Shown here piece by piece: positions 1-9,596 of a stretch of 64,000 nt of DNA. Location of the stretch: assembly GCA_013368375.1 (NCBI GenBank), contig JAACJP010000062.1, positions 62,001 through 126,000 on the forward strand. Reading direction: 5' to 3'. How positions within the stretch are numbered: position 1 is the first letter of the stretch; each line of letters begins with the position of its first letter. Made by a program: the position numbers and the translations under genes. The notes under the pieces were generated by a model. That model had not been told where the DNA came from, did not search any database, and saw only the letters and a list, made by a program, of their open reading frames with translations. This DNA is from Tricholomella constricta (lineage: Eukaryota > Basidiomycota > Agaricomycetes > Agaricales > Lyophyllaceae).

Positions 1-2061
1 CCGACGGCGATCGCTAAAGAACAAACGTCGGTTATTTCATCAATGAAAAACATCGGTGGAGGAGGGGAGAGGACGCACCGATGAGTCCCGCACATTCCAT
101 AGCCTTCACTCTAAGCTTCCTATAATCCAGTCCCTCCGCATTGCGCAGTACATTCAGCAGCAGCGGCATAATCGACGAATAATGCTGACACACAAAAAGG
201 AAAAAAAAAAAGAAGACGTGAGCACCAGGCCACGCGGAACCAGAGACGAAGTATACGGAACTACAACGAGCAGAAGACACGCACCTTGACAAACGTAAGC
301 TCACTAGCATCCGCCACCATCGCCAGCGTCGTGATCGCCTGCTCCTGCACATACCTCTTCACAGTCGCAGGGTCGCCCGCGGGGTTTAGGAGCTTGAGGA
401 GGCGCTCGACGATGGGGTCCAGGTACGGCAGGAGCGTCGAGTGGATCCTGTGTGCGGAGTCGTGGTTGGTGGGAGGGAGGGAAGAGGGGGGGAGGACGTA
501 GGACGTACCGAGGTTCGGGATCTTCCAAGGTTGGGATGAGCACGGCGAATAACTGCTGGTGGTACTTTTGAATTATTTCCTAAAACGCGAGTCATCGGGA
601 TCAGTTATTTCCACGAGTCGCGCCCGTAAAAAAAACACGTACCTCGAGATCCGTGCACAATTGATCCCTGGCGGCACGTCAACCACCACCATCTGAATGA
701 CTAGGAGGAAGACTTGCACGCATTGACACGCCGCATACCTCACACGCGGATGCGAGTCGCTGAACATGGGCGTCACCAGACTACACACAAGACACAACAT
801 CAGCTCCCGCATCCTCAAACTTAAGAAGCCGTCCTGGGGGGCCACTCACTCGACGATCTTCCCAAGCTCGTTTTGCATCACCTAGCCAATATACCTCATC
901 AGCAGAAGTATCAAAAAAGAGACATCAAACAGACTGACCTTCCCAATAGTCGCAATCGCCATAAGCCCAGCATGGTGCACGCGCCAGTCGTAGCTTGCCA
1001 GCATCGAGGGGATGTACTAATAACACAGACCCAAATCATCACAAAAAATGCCGGACACAAACACAAGGAAGCAAGGAAAGCAGACGCACCTGGAATGCGG
1101 GCGGTAGCACGGCACGCCCGCCCATGGCACACGCCAGACGATTCAAGGACTGCTCGTACAGCGCCGGTGGGGAATCTGTGTCTGCAGAGCTTGAACTATT
1201 TAACGGCTAACACAACAAGATGTAAGAACACGAAAAAAAGCAGTCAGCAGCCAAACACCGAAAACAAAACAGAAAAAAACGGGGAAGGGGAAAGGAGGCT
1301 CACATCATCGCTCAACCACCCCTCCAACCCCCCCTCCGCCTCCTCATCAAACTCGCCCATCGCCTCCAAACACCCCCTCACCACAATGTCCGTCCACCCC
1401 GCCTGCTTTTTCACCATTCCCGCCCTCGCCTCGCTCAAGCTAATCGTGAACTCCAAAGCGCTCAGCCGCAGCGTCTGCCGCAGGTCGTCCTCCTCTGCCA
1501 GGAACGCCAATTCCTCTTCGCCCTCTCCCCCCCCGGCGTGCTTGTGGGACTCGGGCATGGAGGAGGAGGGAGAGGAGGAGGAAGAGGAAGATGATAGCAT
1601 CCCGTCAGGCGGGAACACGAACGCGCCCTGCCTGCCCGCCCGACCCCCCGCCCCCCCCCCCCCCACTCGCATTACGATGTGGAAAAGGGCGACCCACGGT
1701 CGGCGTAGGCCCACAGTCCGCAGCTGGTGATATAACCGCGTGGAGGTAATGGAGGAGTGCAAGGAGGTGCGGGGCGAAGAGGGCGGGGTGAGAGGTGCAC
1801 AATGGGGTCAGGACCGCGAGGACTCGGAAGACGGAGAGAAGGTGGTAGGTGCTCGTCATCGAGTTTGGGGGCACGGGCGTGGATGTCGTCGGCACGGCAG
1901 GGGTGGGCTGGGAGGAGGGCTGGGCGAGGGAGAGGGAGAGGGAGTGTGCGAGGGCAGGCAGCATCTCGAGCATTGGATACATCAGCGGAAGGGCTTTGGA
2001 TAGCTGTTGGGCGTCGGCGGCTTTGAGGTAGGCGACGGAGGCGCGCAGCGCGGCGTGTCGG
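1..2061 (-). pseudogene. importin beta-3 (karyopherin, IPO5/Kap121-like), truncated, runs off left edge
   Basis: The minus strand carries a chain of short exons matching the HEAT-repeat karyopherin that imports proteins through nuclear pores. Readable exons include LAEEDDLRQTLRLSALEF near 1.45 kb, SMLASYDWRVHHAGLMAI near 1.0 kb, LVTPMFSDSHPRVRYAACQC near 0.76 kb, LLPYLDPIVERLLKLLNPAG near 0.4 kb and NVLRNAEGLDYRKLRVKAME near 0.1 kb. Exons are separated by GT-AG introns of about 50-70 nt. The first exon begins at an acceptor at about 2061. The N-terminal HEAT repeats that should precede it are not found further right, where a transposon lies instead. A reading-frame change falls in a 14-C run near 1660, and a conserved segment between EDPEPR and the LLPYLD exon seems absent. 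Family assignment is strong; loss of function is inferred, and the homopolymer shift may be a sequencing error. Confidence 0.75.
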
Positions 2062-2169
2062 ACCTATTAGTATCTCTTAGCTCCACCATAACAAACACAG
2101 AAGGAAGTTGAATAGAGATAGTATCTAAAGCTCCCACGAAGGTTTCGAATTGTTAGGAGTGGGTGAATA

Positions 2170-3437
2170 GTATGCTGGTCCAAACTGGACAAAAATAAAT
2201 GCGGTGCCGTGAAACGGTCGAAGTCAGAATAGCTCACATGACCAAAAGCCCGCGCGTGAAACTGCTCTTGCGCGCGTGAATCCCACTTTTTGCATGCGTG
2301 AAACTCACTTTCAAACGAGCGTGCCAATCGATAGTAAGTGCCACGATGATGATGGGGAGGTATGGCCCACTCATGACCACAGATCATCTTTGTTGCCCAA
2401 GGCGAACGGTCTACTAATATCATTTAACTTGTCGAGGTCATTCCGATTTGTAAAAAATTGGTGATTGCCCCCAGTGCTCCGAGTAGAGCTGGCTAGAGTC
2501 TGCCGACCTTTCAACCCCTACTGCCTAAGCTCTTGCACTATCAGCTCCTTGCAGCCTTTTTGTCATCCTCAGCTGTCTGTTATTTTCACCAGGCTACATG
2601 GTGCACTCCGGATGGATAGTTTTTCTAGAAATAAATGTCCACCACACATCTTTCCAGTCAGGGTGGCAGGCTGCATGTAATTCCAAGCTGCATCCTGACC
2701 GGCATCTCATGGTAAATACGTTAGCACAGGAAGAGGAGAGGCCAACTTACACGTCACAAGCCAGCACGAGTACAGCCTGACTTTGCATCCTCAACCACCT
2801 ATCACGACCGACCCTATTTATCCCAGCAATACGGATGACTTCGGACTGGGCATGAGGACCCCGGGCTCATCCAATCCTTCTGCCCATGGAGATCTCTCTC
2901 AGACTAGGCTAGGAACCGGTGTTGAAGACCTTTGGGCTGAAGGTCACAGTGTTGCCTCCCTTCTTTGTGGACCACACCTGCTTGGCATTTTTCACTGTTT
3001 CTTGACCACCTAACTCAGAGAAACACCCTTACATAGACCCCTCTGATCTCCAACCTTCCTTCTTGAGCCTTTTTCGCCTTTGGCCTGACTTTTTCTCGTT
3101 CTAGCAACTTGACACAAGTCATACAATGGACACTGTATATTTAGCTCTCTGTTAGCTTTAAGTATGGCCCAACGTCGGTGTGTATACGCGTGTCATTTGA
3201 TATTTACTGCACCCTATTAGGCTCAGTGGCATGCGCGCAGTTTCTCGCTATCACTAAATAAGTTTCACGCGCGCGCTTTCACTCACAGAGAAACGCAAAG
3301 CTAGTTTCACGCGCGCGGTAAGTATGGCCTTCTGTTGATCATGCGAGCTATCCTGATTTCAATGCCTCGACCGTTTCACGGCACCACATTTCTGTTTTAC
3401 GGCACCGCATTTTTTTTGTCCACTTTGGACCAGCATA
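2170..3437. mobile_element. non-autonomous DNA transposon with long terminal inverted repeats
   Basis: The left end (about 2170-2300) is repeated in inverted orientation at the right end (about 3250-3437). The outer parts read tatgctggtccaaa on the left and, as reverse complement, tatgctggtccaaa on the right. Both then continue into ggacaaaaa, atgcggtgccgt, gaaacggtcga and atagctc blocks. Subterminal copies of a gcgcgcgtgaaac motif occur on both sides. A candidate 5-bp target duplication, GAATA, lies at 2165-2169 and 3438-3442. The interior has no transposase-like reading frame, so the element would need enzymes supplied elsewhere. It sits directly against the broken 5' side of the importin remnant. 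The superfamily cannot be named from this sequence. Confidence 0.75.
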
Positions 3438-3549
3438 GAATACTGTGGATCCTCGCACGAAATTGTACTCGAAGGTCGAGCGATGTTGCAGTAAGGGCAA
3501 TACATATTAATAATGCAGCCCCCGCTTCGGTTCGCTTTTTCGACGGCTT

Positions 3550-3910
3550 AACAGTGGAATTGGAAAGACTTCTTTCTCAAGAAATCCTTCAAACACTCAA
3601 CAGACTTCAGTCGCATAGTATTCGACTACAAAACGAACGGGAAGCTGCAAGTACAGGTAACGCTTGGGGTTATGCCGTCAGTGAGCACAAGTGTGTTTAG
3701 AATGCGACCGGCATCAAAGGGCGCATCGAAGACTCCTGATGACTTTCTGCTTCATTCTTTGATAAAAATCGACGGCGCGTGACGCTTCAAGAGTGGAATT
3801 GGAAAGGCTATGCATTAAAATCTCAAGTCCAGAACACTTAACGCTTGGGGCTATGCCGTCATTCGCAGACGTCTGGAACGCGGCCGGCATTAAAGGGCGC
3901 ATCGACCAAG
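3550..3910. repeat. direct duplication, second copy shortened
   Basis: Three collinear blocks occur twice: gtggaattggaaag at about 3554 and 3793, taacgcttggggctatgccg-like at about 3658 and 3840, and ggcatnaaagggcgcatcga at about 3708 and 3886. In the second copy the spacing between the first two blocks is shorter, so it is an internally deleted copy. The second copy keeps an open frame reading TLGAMPSFADVWNAAGIKGR, which may be a remnant of a protein I do not recognise. The rest of 3443-4300 holds no convincing gene. Confidence 0.6.
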
Positions 3911-4301
3911 CATCGACATCAGTAAATTCGAAAAGTTTGGATATATCGTTATACCTGTTACACTTGTTTGGTAACATTTCCGACAATTGACCGATACTTA
4001 CCAGCGTCATGCAAGAATTTTGAATGATTCTATTGCAAAAAAGGTATGTCGAATTCGTATGCAGTGTTTTCCATTTGTTACGATACTTCTCAAGTTGTAT
4101 TTCAATTGATTAGCATTCCGCCTTACGATTACGCGCGAATGGCCTCTGCTTGTACGACTTCGAGAAGAGTATTTACAGATTGTGGGGCCGACATCATTCA
4201 CCCGGCGGCATCGTGAGGTTGTACTCAGTCCGAAACTCCCTTCAGGTCAGATAGGACATGATTACAGCGGACACATTATACAGTGGTAGTATTGGATCTA
4301 G

Positions 4302-5220
4302 CTACAGGCCGGCGTAGCCCACATCCTCGTCACTATTGTCCTCGTCCTCGTCCGCATCGCCGTTGTCATCATGCTCCTCATCATCATCGTCGCCATCGTC
4401 GTCGTCGTTACCGCCATCATCATCGTCGTCGTCATCGTCACTCCCAAGGTTGATCAAGTCGAAGGTGGGCTCATTCATTTCGGCATCGTAGTCATCGGGA
4501 GGTAAGTCGTCGTCTTGTTCGCACTCAACCGTTTCTTCAGGGGCTGGCATTGGTTCCAGGTGGCCGATGCCAAAGCCTATGTGCCGGAAGAACATGTCAA
4601 GATCCACGAAACTGGAGTTATTTCGTCAGTGTAAAATAGGAGCATGGAATCTTGATGGAATCTAGCGTGTCTTACATGTTGACATAAAAGTTAGCCCAAT
4701 CTTCACTCAAACCCAGTGTCATGCTCCGTTGCACAAGGAGCTCCGATGTCTTTCCCCCGGCAAAGGTAGGGATTATATGAGCGCCACGAATGACGAGAGA
4801 CGGATCTAAGAAACCAAAAGCATACGGGTCAGTATCGGGGACAAACCCAAGCTTTGGTAACTTTGCGAGCCGCCGCCCAAAGCGATGGCCAGGTTCAACC
4901 CCGAGCCATCGCACCCAGAGGAATTCGATAGGATGGTCCGTGTGAGGATTATGCGACCGCGGCCCCGTGTGACGAACGACGGCATGAAAAATGCCGATGA
5001 CTTGCGCATACCAGAATGCATGTGCTTCTTCGCCAGTCTCGGGAGAGTGGACCATCACGAAGTTGTGAGCGCGAGGATTGATGGTATCCGATGCACGGCG
5101 AATATCCCGTAAGTAGTATAGTTGACACGTAGGAGCTGGACCGAATACATGGTGTTCCGGAGGCAGTAACATCTTTTTTTTAGCAGCTTTACCGAGGATT
5201 ATACTATACATGTCGCTCAT
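4302..5220 (-). CDS. transposon-associated agaricomycete family protein with Asp-rich C-terminal tail
   Basis: Two exons (4676-5220 and 4302-4611) join across a 64-nt GT-AG intron. The join gives NFYVNIFVDLDMFFRHIGFG, a pattern I recall from multicopy agaricomycete proteins found next to large CACTA- or KDZ-like transposons. Other matching stretches are HAFWYAQVIGIFHAVV, FLWVRWLGVEPGHRFGRRLA, FGFLDPSLVIRGAHIIP and DDYDAEMNEP. The C-terminus after residue ~220 is a run of Asp, Glu, Gly and Asn encoded by a GAT/GAC microsatellite (about 4365-4440). The start used is ATG at 5220. The frame may begin further upstream in the open stretch at 5232-5519, which ends in a stop before this ATG. The molecular function is unknown. 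It may be the surviving part of a larger element. Confidence 0.55.
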
Positions 5221-6894
5221 AGCTCAAGGTGTCAACGACATGGATTACAATAAGCAGCTTCTCTGTACAGAGCGAACTTCGACGAGAGATTCAAGGGCGA
5301 TGAGCGGTACACTGTCAGATATGAGCATGAACTGTAGATGGTAATCCTGATTTGGGGTGGCGCCACTGCGATAAAATCCGCATCACGCGCATCGAGAGGG
5401 TGATCTAGGTTATGAACGTAAGGGTAATATGTGTCCAAAAAGGTGCTCGAAACAGAAGCCAATGTTTGGGCACTGGTGTTCTTGAAGCCAAAAGCCACAA
5501 GCACCGAGGCCTGGAGCAAAGAAAATCACCGGGCGTCAACCATAAAGGCATTTAGGGAAAGACACCTTACGTGTGCCAATGTGGTTTTTACTGCGCGACA
5601 TTGCAAATGAAACATCCCGGTGAAATGATTTTGGTGCTTTTGTTACGCGTATGACGAACCGTGAGGTGCTCAGAAAGAAAATACCCAGTATTGAATGAAA
5701 AAGGAATGTCGAACTCGCGATGCGTTTAGAAGATGTGCATCGTACGATCTAGGTAGAAGCTTCGAGAGCTTCCAGGTGAGATGTCGATCTATATTCGTGC
5801 ACAAGTGGAAAGTCAACTCCAATTCGAGATCCCTGATTCTCTAAAGCTTTTGAAATCAAGATCACAATAGAAGAGCCACTGCGGACACCATCTGGAAGAG
5901 CGCCACACAATGAATTCATGGGATTCGTATTGTCAGTGATTTCCAGTAAGGGAGCAGAGAACCCACCCATAAAGCGGCGAGGATACAGTACGGGCGAGGC
6001 GAGAAGCGCCGACAAGTTCTTCGGGTCCAACCAACATCACAATTGTGATACACACAGCGGGCTTTGAGTTGACGAGAAAAGGCGATGTGAAAGAAAACCC
6101 ATCAGGGTATCAGGCTGACATCCCAAGACAACCCTAATACTTATCGAGCAAGTTCAAAAACATGGGATACTTACTGCACAATACAGATGATTACAAAGTT
6201 GTCCACGCCAATTGCAAGACGATTTGACCCGAGCCTGAGTGATTTGAATGTGAAGAGGAGCCTGGAAGCTTTGAAACTTTGGGCTAGGGCTGAGATATCG
6301 GTCCGCAGGTTGCGTCAGAGCCAGGTTGTGGAAGCAAAAAATAAAGACTGATGGTCGCCACCTGGCCGTGTCAATGTGATCATGACGGTTTTTTTTTATT
6401 TGGACCTCGGGATTTCGATTTTCCGTATCCGGAATCCACTCATGCAGCCCCCGCGCGGCTAAGGGTCTCTAGAAAATTACTGCAATTCATGTTGATCATC
6501 TACAGTGCATATATGTACGACGTTGGAGCGAATTATTTACGTCAAATGTATGGGAGTTAGAGTATTGTCGGATGTGTATTTTCTCCGTTGAGAACATGGC
6601 TCAGTGGTAGGAAGAGATCGTCGAAGATACGTCACAGGAGGAGATATTACACTGGCAGGCTGTCAGGGACATGACGAAAGCATAACCTGAAAGCAAAGCA
6701 GAAGCGTAGCATAGCGCGAATCCAAGACGAAAGCAATTTGTGACAGTGTTGGAAGCAAGAACAAGAATAAGAACAAGAAACAACGACGTAGAATTGAAAA
6801 GAAAAAACTCCCCAAGAAAAGGCTTATGCGTCGCCCTCCTACTCCGATCCTGAGTCGTCTGACTCATCGGACGCCGCTGCGATGTCACGCTCAG
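5221..6894. other. no convincing gene; unassigned open stretches
   Basis: Two minus-strand open stretches (5232-5519 and 5749-6030) encode moderately protein-like sequence but match no family I recognise. They could be 5' exons of the transposon-associated gene downstream. The interval 6031-6894 holds nothing I can support beyond the 3' flank of the transcription factor. Confidence 0.4.
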
Positions 6895-8365
6895 TCATCT
6901 CAGCCTTGACCAAGAGGGGAGGAGTGTCATGGCCTTAAGGGTGTCGACGTTGACATCTTCTTTCGTCTTCAACTTGGGCTTGCGCATTCCCCTGCGGTTC
7001 TCAAAAGGGTAGTTGCAAGGCAAGTTTCGTCGAGCGCATTGACTACGATAGACATATCAGTGCGATTTCCAAATACGACAAAGATCCTACACTTACCTGC
7101 ATGTTTGATCGGCGCTGCCCGGTGGCGGCGGCCCACATGCAATCCTACGACCACGGCAGTACAAACACGCCATGATGGGCTTGCCGTCCTTGTCCCTGAT
7201 CGCCTTGACGCGCTTGCGCGGCGGCTGCGGGGAGCTTGCGCGTGACATGGACGGCGAGCTGGACTTCCTCGGCATATACCGGTGCGAGCGCGAGCGCGAG
7301 CGAGAATTCCGGTTGTGGCGATACGTCAGGTGATGGTGGGTAGGCGGGACATCGACGACGGGAGTGTCCCAGGGAATCGATTCAGGGAGCAAGGTCTGTT
7401 CCGGGTTCGATGGCCGAGGCGCGTGGAGGAGCGGATCCGCGGCTATAGCGTCGCCTGCCCAGTCGCCCGTGAACTGGGGAGGTTCGAACGTGCAGGAAGG
7501 GGGAAAGATGGGGGAAGAGAGCATCGGACAGGTAGAAGATGGCGAGCAGGGAGGAGTCGCGCTGGAGTTGTCAGAATCTGAGGCGGGCTCAATGGGCTCT
7601 GTGGCAAACGTTTGAGCGAGGTGGCGTGACACATCGTTGAGCCCTCGTCTTTGGGATGGAACCAGGAGATGGCTGGCGAGATGGATGATCTCCAGAGAGG
7701 CCGGTGGGGATGAGGATCTAGGAAACAACTGGAACTGTTGCTCTCAATAATAGTACGGGAGATGGACAGATCAAAATAACTCACTGGGTGATCCGAGTGA
7801 TGATACAACTGTTGCACCACGCTACTTTGGCCTGGTGCAACAACTCCGGGAAAGTTCCGCTGCCCATTTGCGGTGTAGAAGTCGTAGTCAAGTCGGACCG
7901 AAGGCGAGAGCGGCGACGCCTTGGGATGATGTGAACACTGATTCCAAATTTCTTCGATGGCGTAATTCGGGGAGTTTGGCGGCGGCGGGTGGCACTCGTG
8001 AGCGAACGATGCAGGTGAGGCCTCGAATCGGAGCGACGACATCTCATCTTGCGAGGCAGGCATAGCATATGGCCCATGGAGCGTATGTTGCGAGATCCAT
8101 GTGTCAATCGCAGCCTCCTTGGCAAGTGGGAACGTGGTGTAGAAAAGGTCATCCTCCTCGAGCATCGTACGAGCGAACGATGACGATGGTAGGGTCTCCA
8201 GATTGGCACGCATCTGGTGTCGTTAATAACATGAGCGCCCGAGTTTATGAGAGTATTCCAGAGACATACCTGGTGGCGAGCCATCTCCCAGTGGAGCTCG
8301 GCTTCGTGACGCGACATCGGATAAGGGATGTGAGGATATAACGAGTGTACATGATGTAGCTTCAT
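6895..8365 (-). CDS. Zn2Cys6 (Gal4-type) fungal transcription factor
   Basis: Four exons (8270-8365, 7785-8213, 7097-7740, 6895-7042) joined at GT-AG introns of 44-56 nt give an uninterrupted protein of 438 residues. The DNA-binding zinc cluster lies near the C-terminus and is split by the last intron. Its six cysteines read ACLYCRGRRIAC, then eleven residues, then CSQCARRNLPC, spacing C-x2-C-x6-C-x11-C-x2-C-x6-C. A basic run SRSRSRSHRYMPRK and PRKRVKAIRDKDGK precedes it and a basic NRRGMRKPKLK segment follows. The N-terminal half is acidic, Ser/Pro/His rich and probably regulatory, starting MKLHHVHSLYPHIP. This layout, with a C-terminal zinc cluster, occurs in a basidiomycete-specific group whose target genes I do not know. 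No fungal-specific middle homology domain is visible. The ATG at 8365 is the first good start, though an additional 5' exon is possible. Confidence 0.85.
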
Positions 8366-9596
8366 GGCCGTCTGTCGATGTGCGTGGTTGGCGTCTGGAC
8401 GAGCAGAGTCAACTTACATTTATGGCCTCAATTGTATTGACGCTTTTCGCTTCACGAAAAGGTTAGGCTCGATTCGCTTCCTGTGGCCCTGATTCGTAAA
8501 TGTAAATAAATTGAAAAGAACGTACAGGGCCCCATTTTCCCTTTTGGTCATGTAAGCTTCGACCTCAATTTGATTGGTTCTAGGTGGCTCTTCGAAGTCA
8601 CGATGATCCATCTAATCCGAGTCTGAAATGAACTCGCTTATGATCCCGCTTCTTTCATAGATTCCTTATGCTATGACGAGAGACATACCATGCAGATTGA
8701 TGCTCTTTCAAGTACTGTAGAGATTGGCATATCGTTTTTGTCTTGAGGAGCATCTTCAGTATAGGCTCACGATGTTCGCTTGTCTTGTGAGAAATCAGGT
8801 ACTGCGGGCCGATTTTCTCTTACTTCTTTTATTTTTTATTTTTATCTTCGCGCCCTTGCACTGCGGGCATAAGCCGATATAAACGTCGGATATATTTTGA
8901 AATTTCGGATATATGTTGAATTTATTTGATACTAGACCCATTATTAAAATATATTCAAAATAAAAACTCCGATGTTTTCGGCTTCTCCCCGCGGTGTTGG
9001 CGGGAATTTTGGACACGGTTTGGTGTCGTTACTTAGTATCGACAATTTCCTCTCAACCGCGCAGTAAGGCCTGGGAAGGAGGCTGATCTTTCGCCTATGC
9101 GTGACTCTCGTTTACCGCAGAACTCTGTGAGTTTGATACCACCTTTAGAAATAGGTCTAATCACGTCAGCAGATCAGGGTCCAAGTTGGCGGCCAACGCC
9201 ACTTCAGGTTCGGTCCAGATGAATGGTGGGAGGATGAAACGTAAAGCCGACGGGCGACCAGATGCGTTGGGACTTTTTGTTGCACACCTTTGAACCCTAC
9301 GCAGCCCGTTAGGTTCCGAGTCAAGCTGTCATCAGTCTACGCAACCTCGGAAGTGGAGGGGGGTTAACATGACTGTTATTGACTTTTGAACGGCAGTGAT
9401 CGCACGACTCATTGATTTGAATATCATCGGTTTACAGCGAAGTGGGATAGATGCCGCAGAATCGTTCCACCAATGGCGCTACCCTGTCTTCTTTACACGA
9501 GGCATTATATCAAAACCATATAAGGCCAACGCGTCAGACTACCATTCCTGCCCTCCTCTCATCCTTCCCCGTACTTCCCCCCCTCCACTTTTCGCT
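8366..9596. other. intergenic region with an imperfect foldback at 8860-9000
   Basis: Divergent promoter interval between the minus-strand regulator and plus-strand BCS1. It holds an imperfect inverted repeat. The left arm, at about 8868-8903, reads gcgggcataagccgat and cgtcggatatattttgaa. The right arm, at about 8955-8992, is its approximate reverse complement. The A/T-rich loop is about 50 nt. It could be a degenerate miniature element or only a fortuitous hairpin. No coding signal is convincing elsewhere in the interval. Confidence 0.35.

Noticed and set aside
873..1730. Plus-strand open frame of 285 codons
   Set aside because: It is the antisense shadow of importin exons; its sequence is low complexity and crosses real minus-strand introns.
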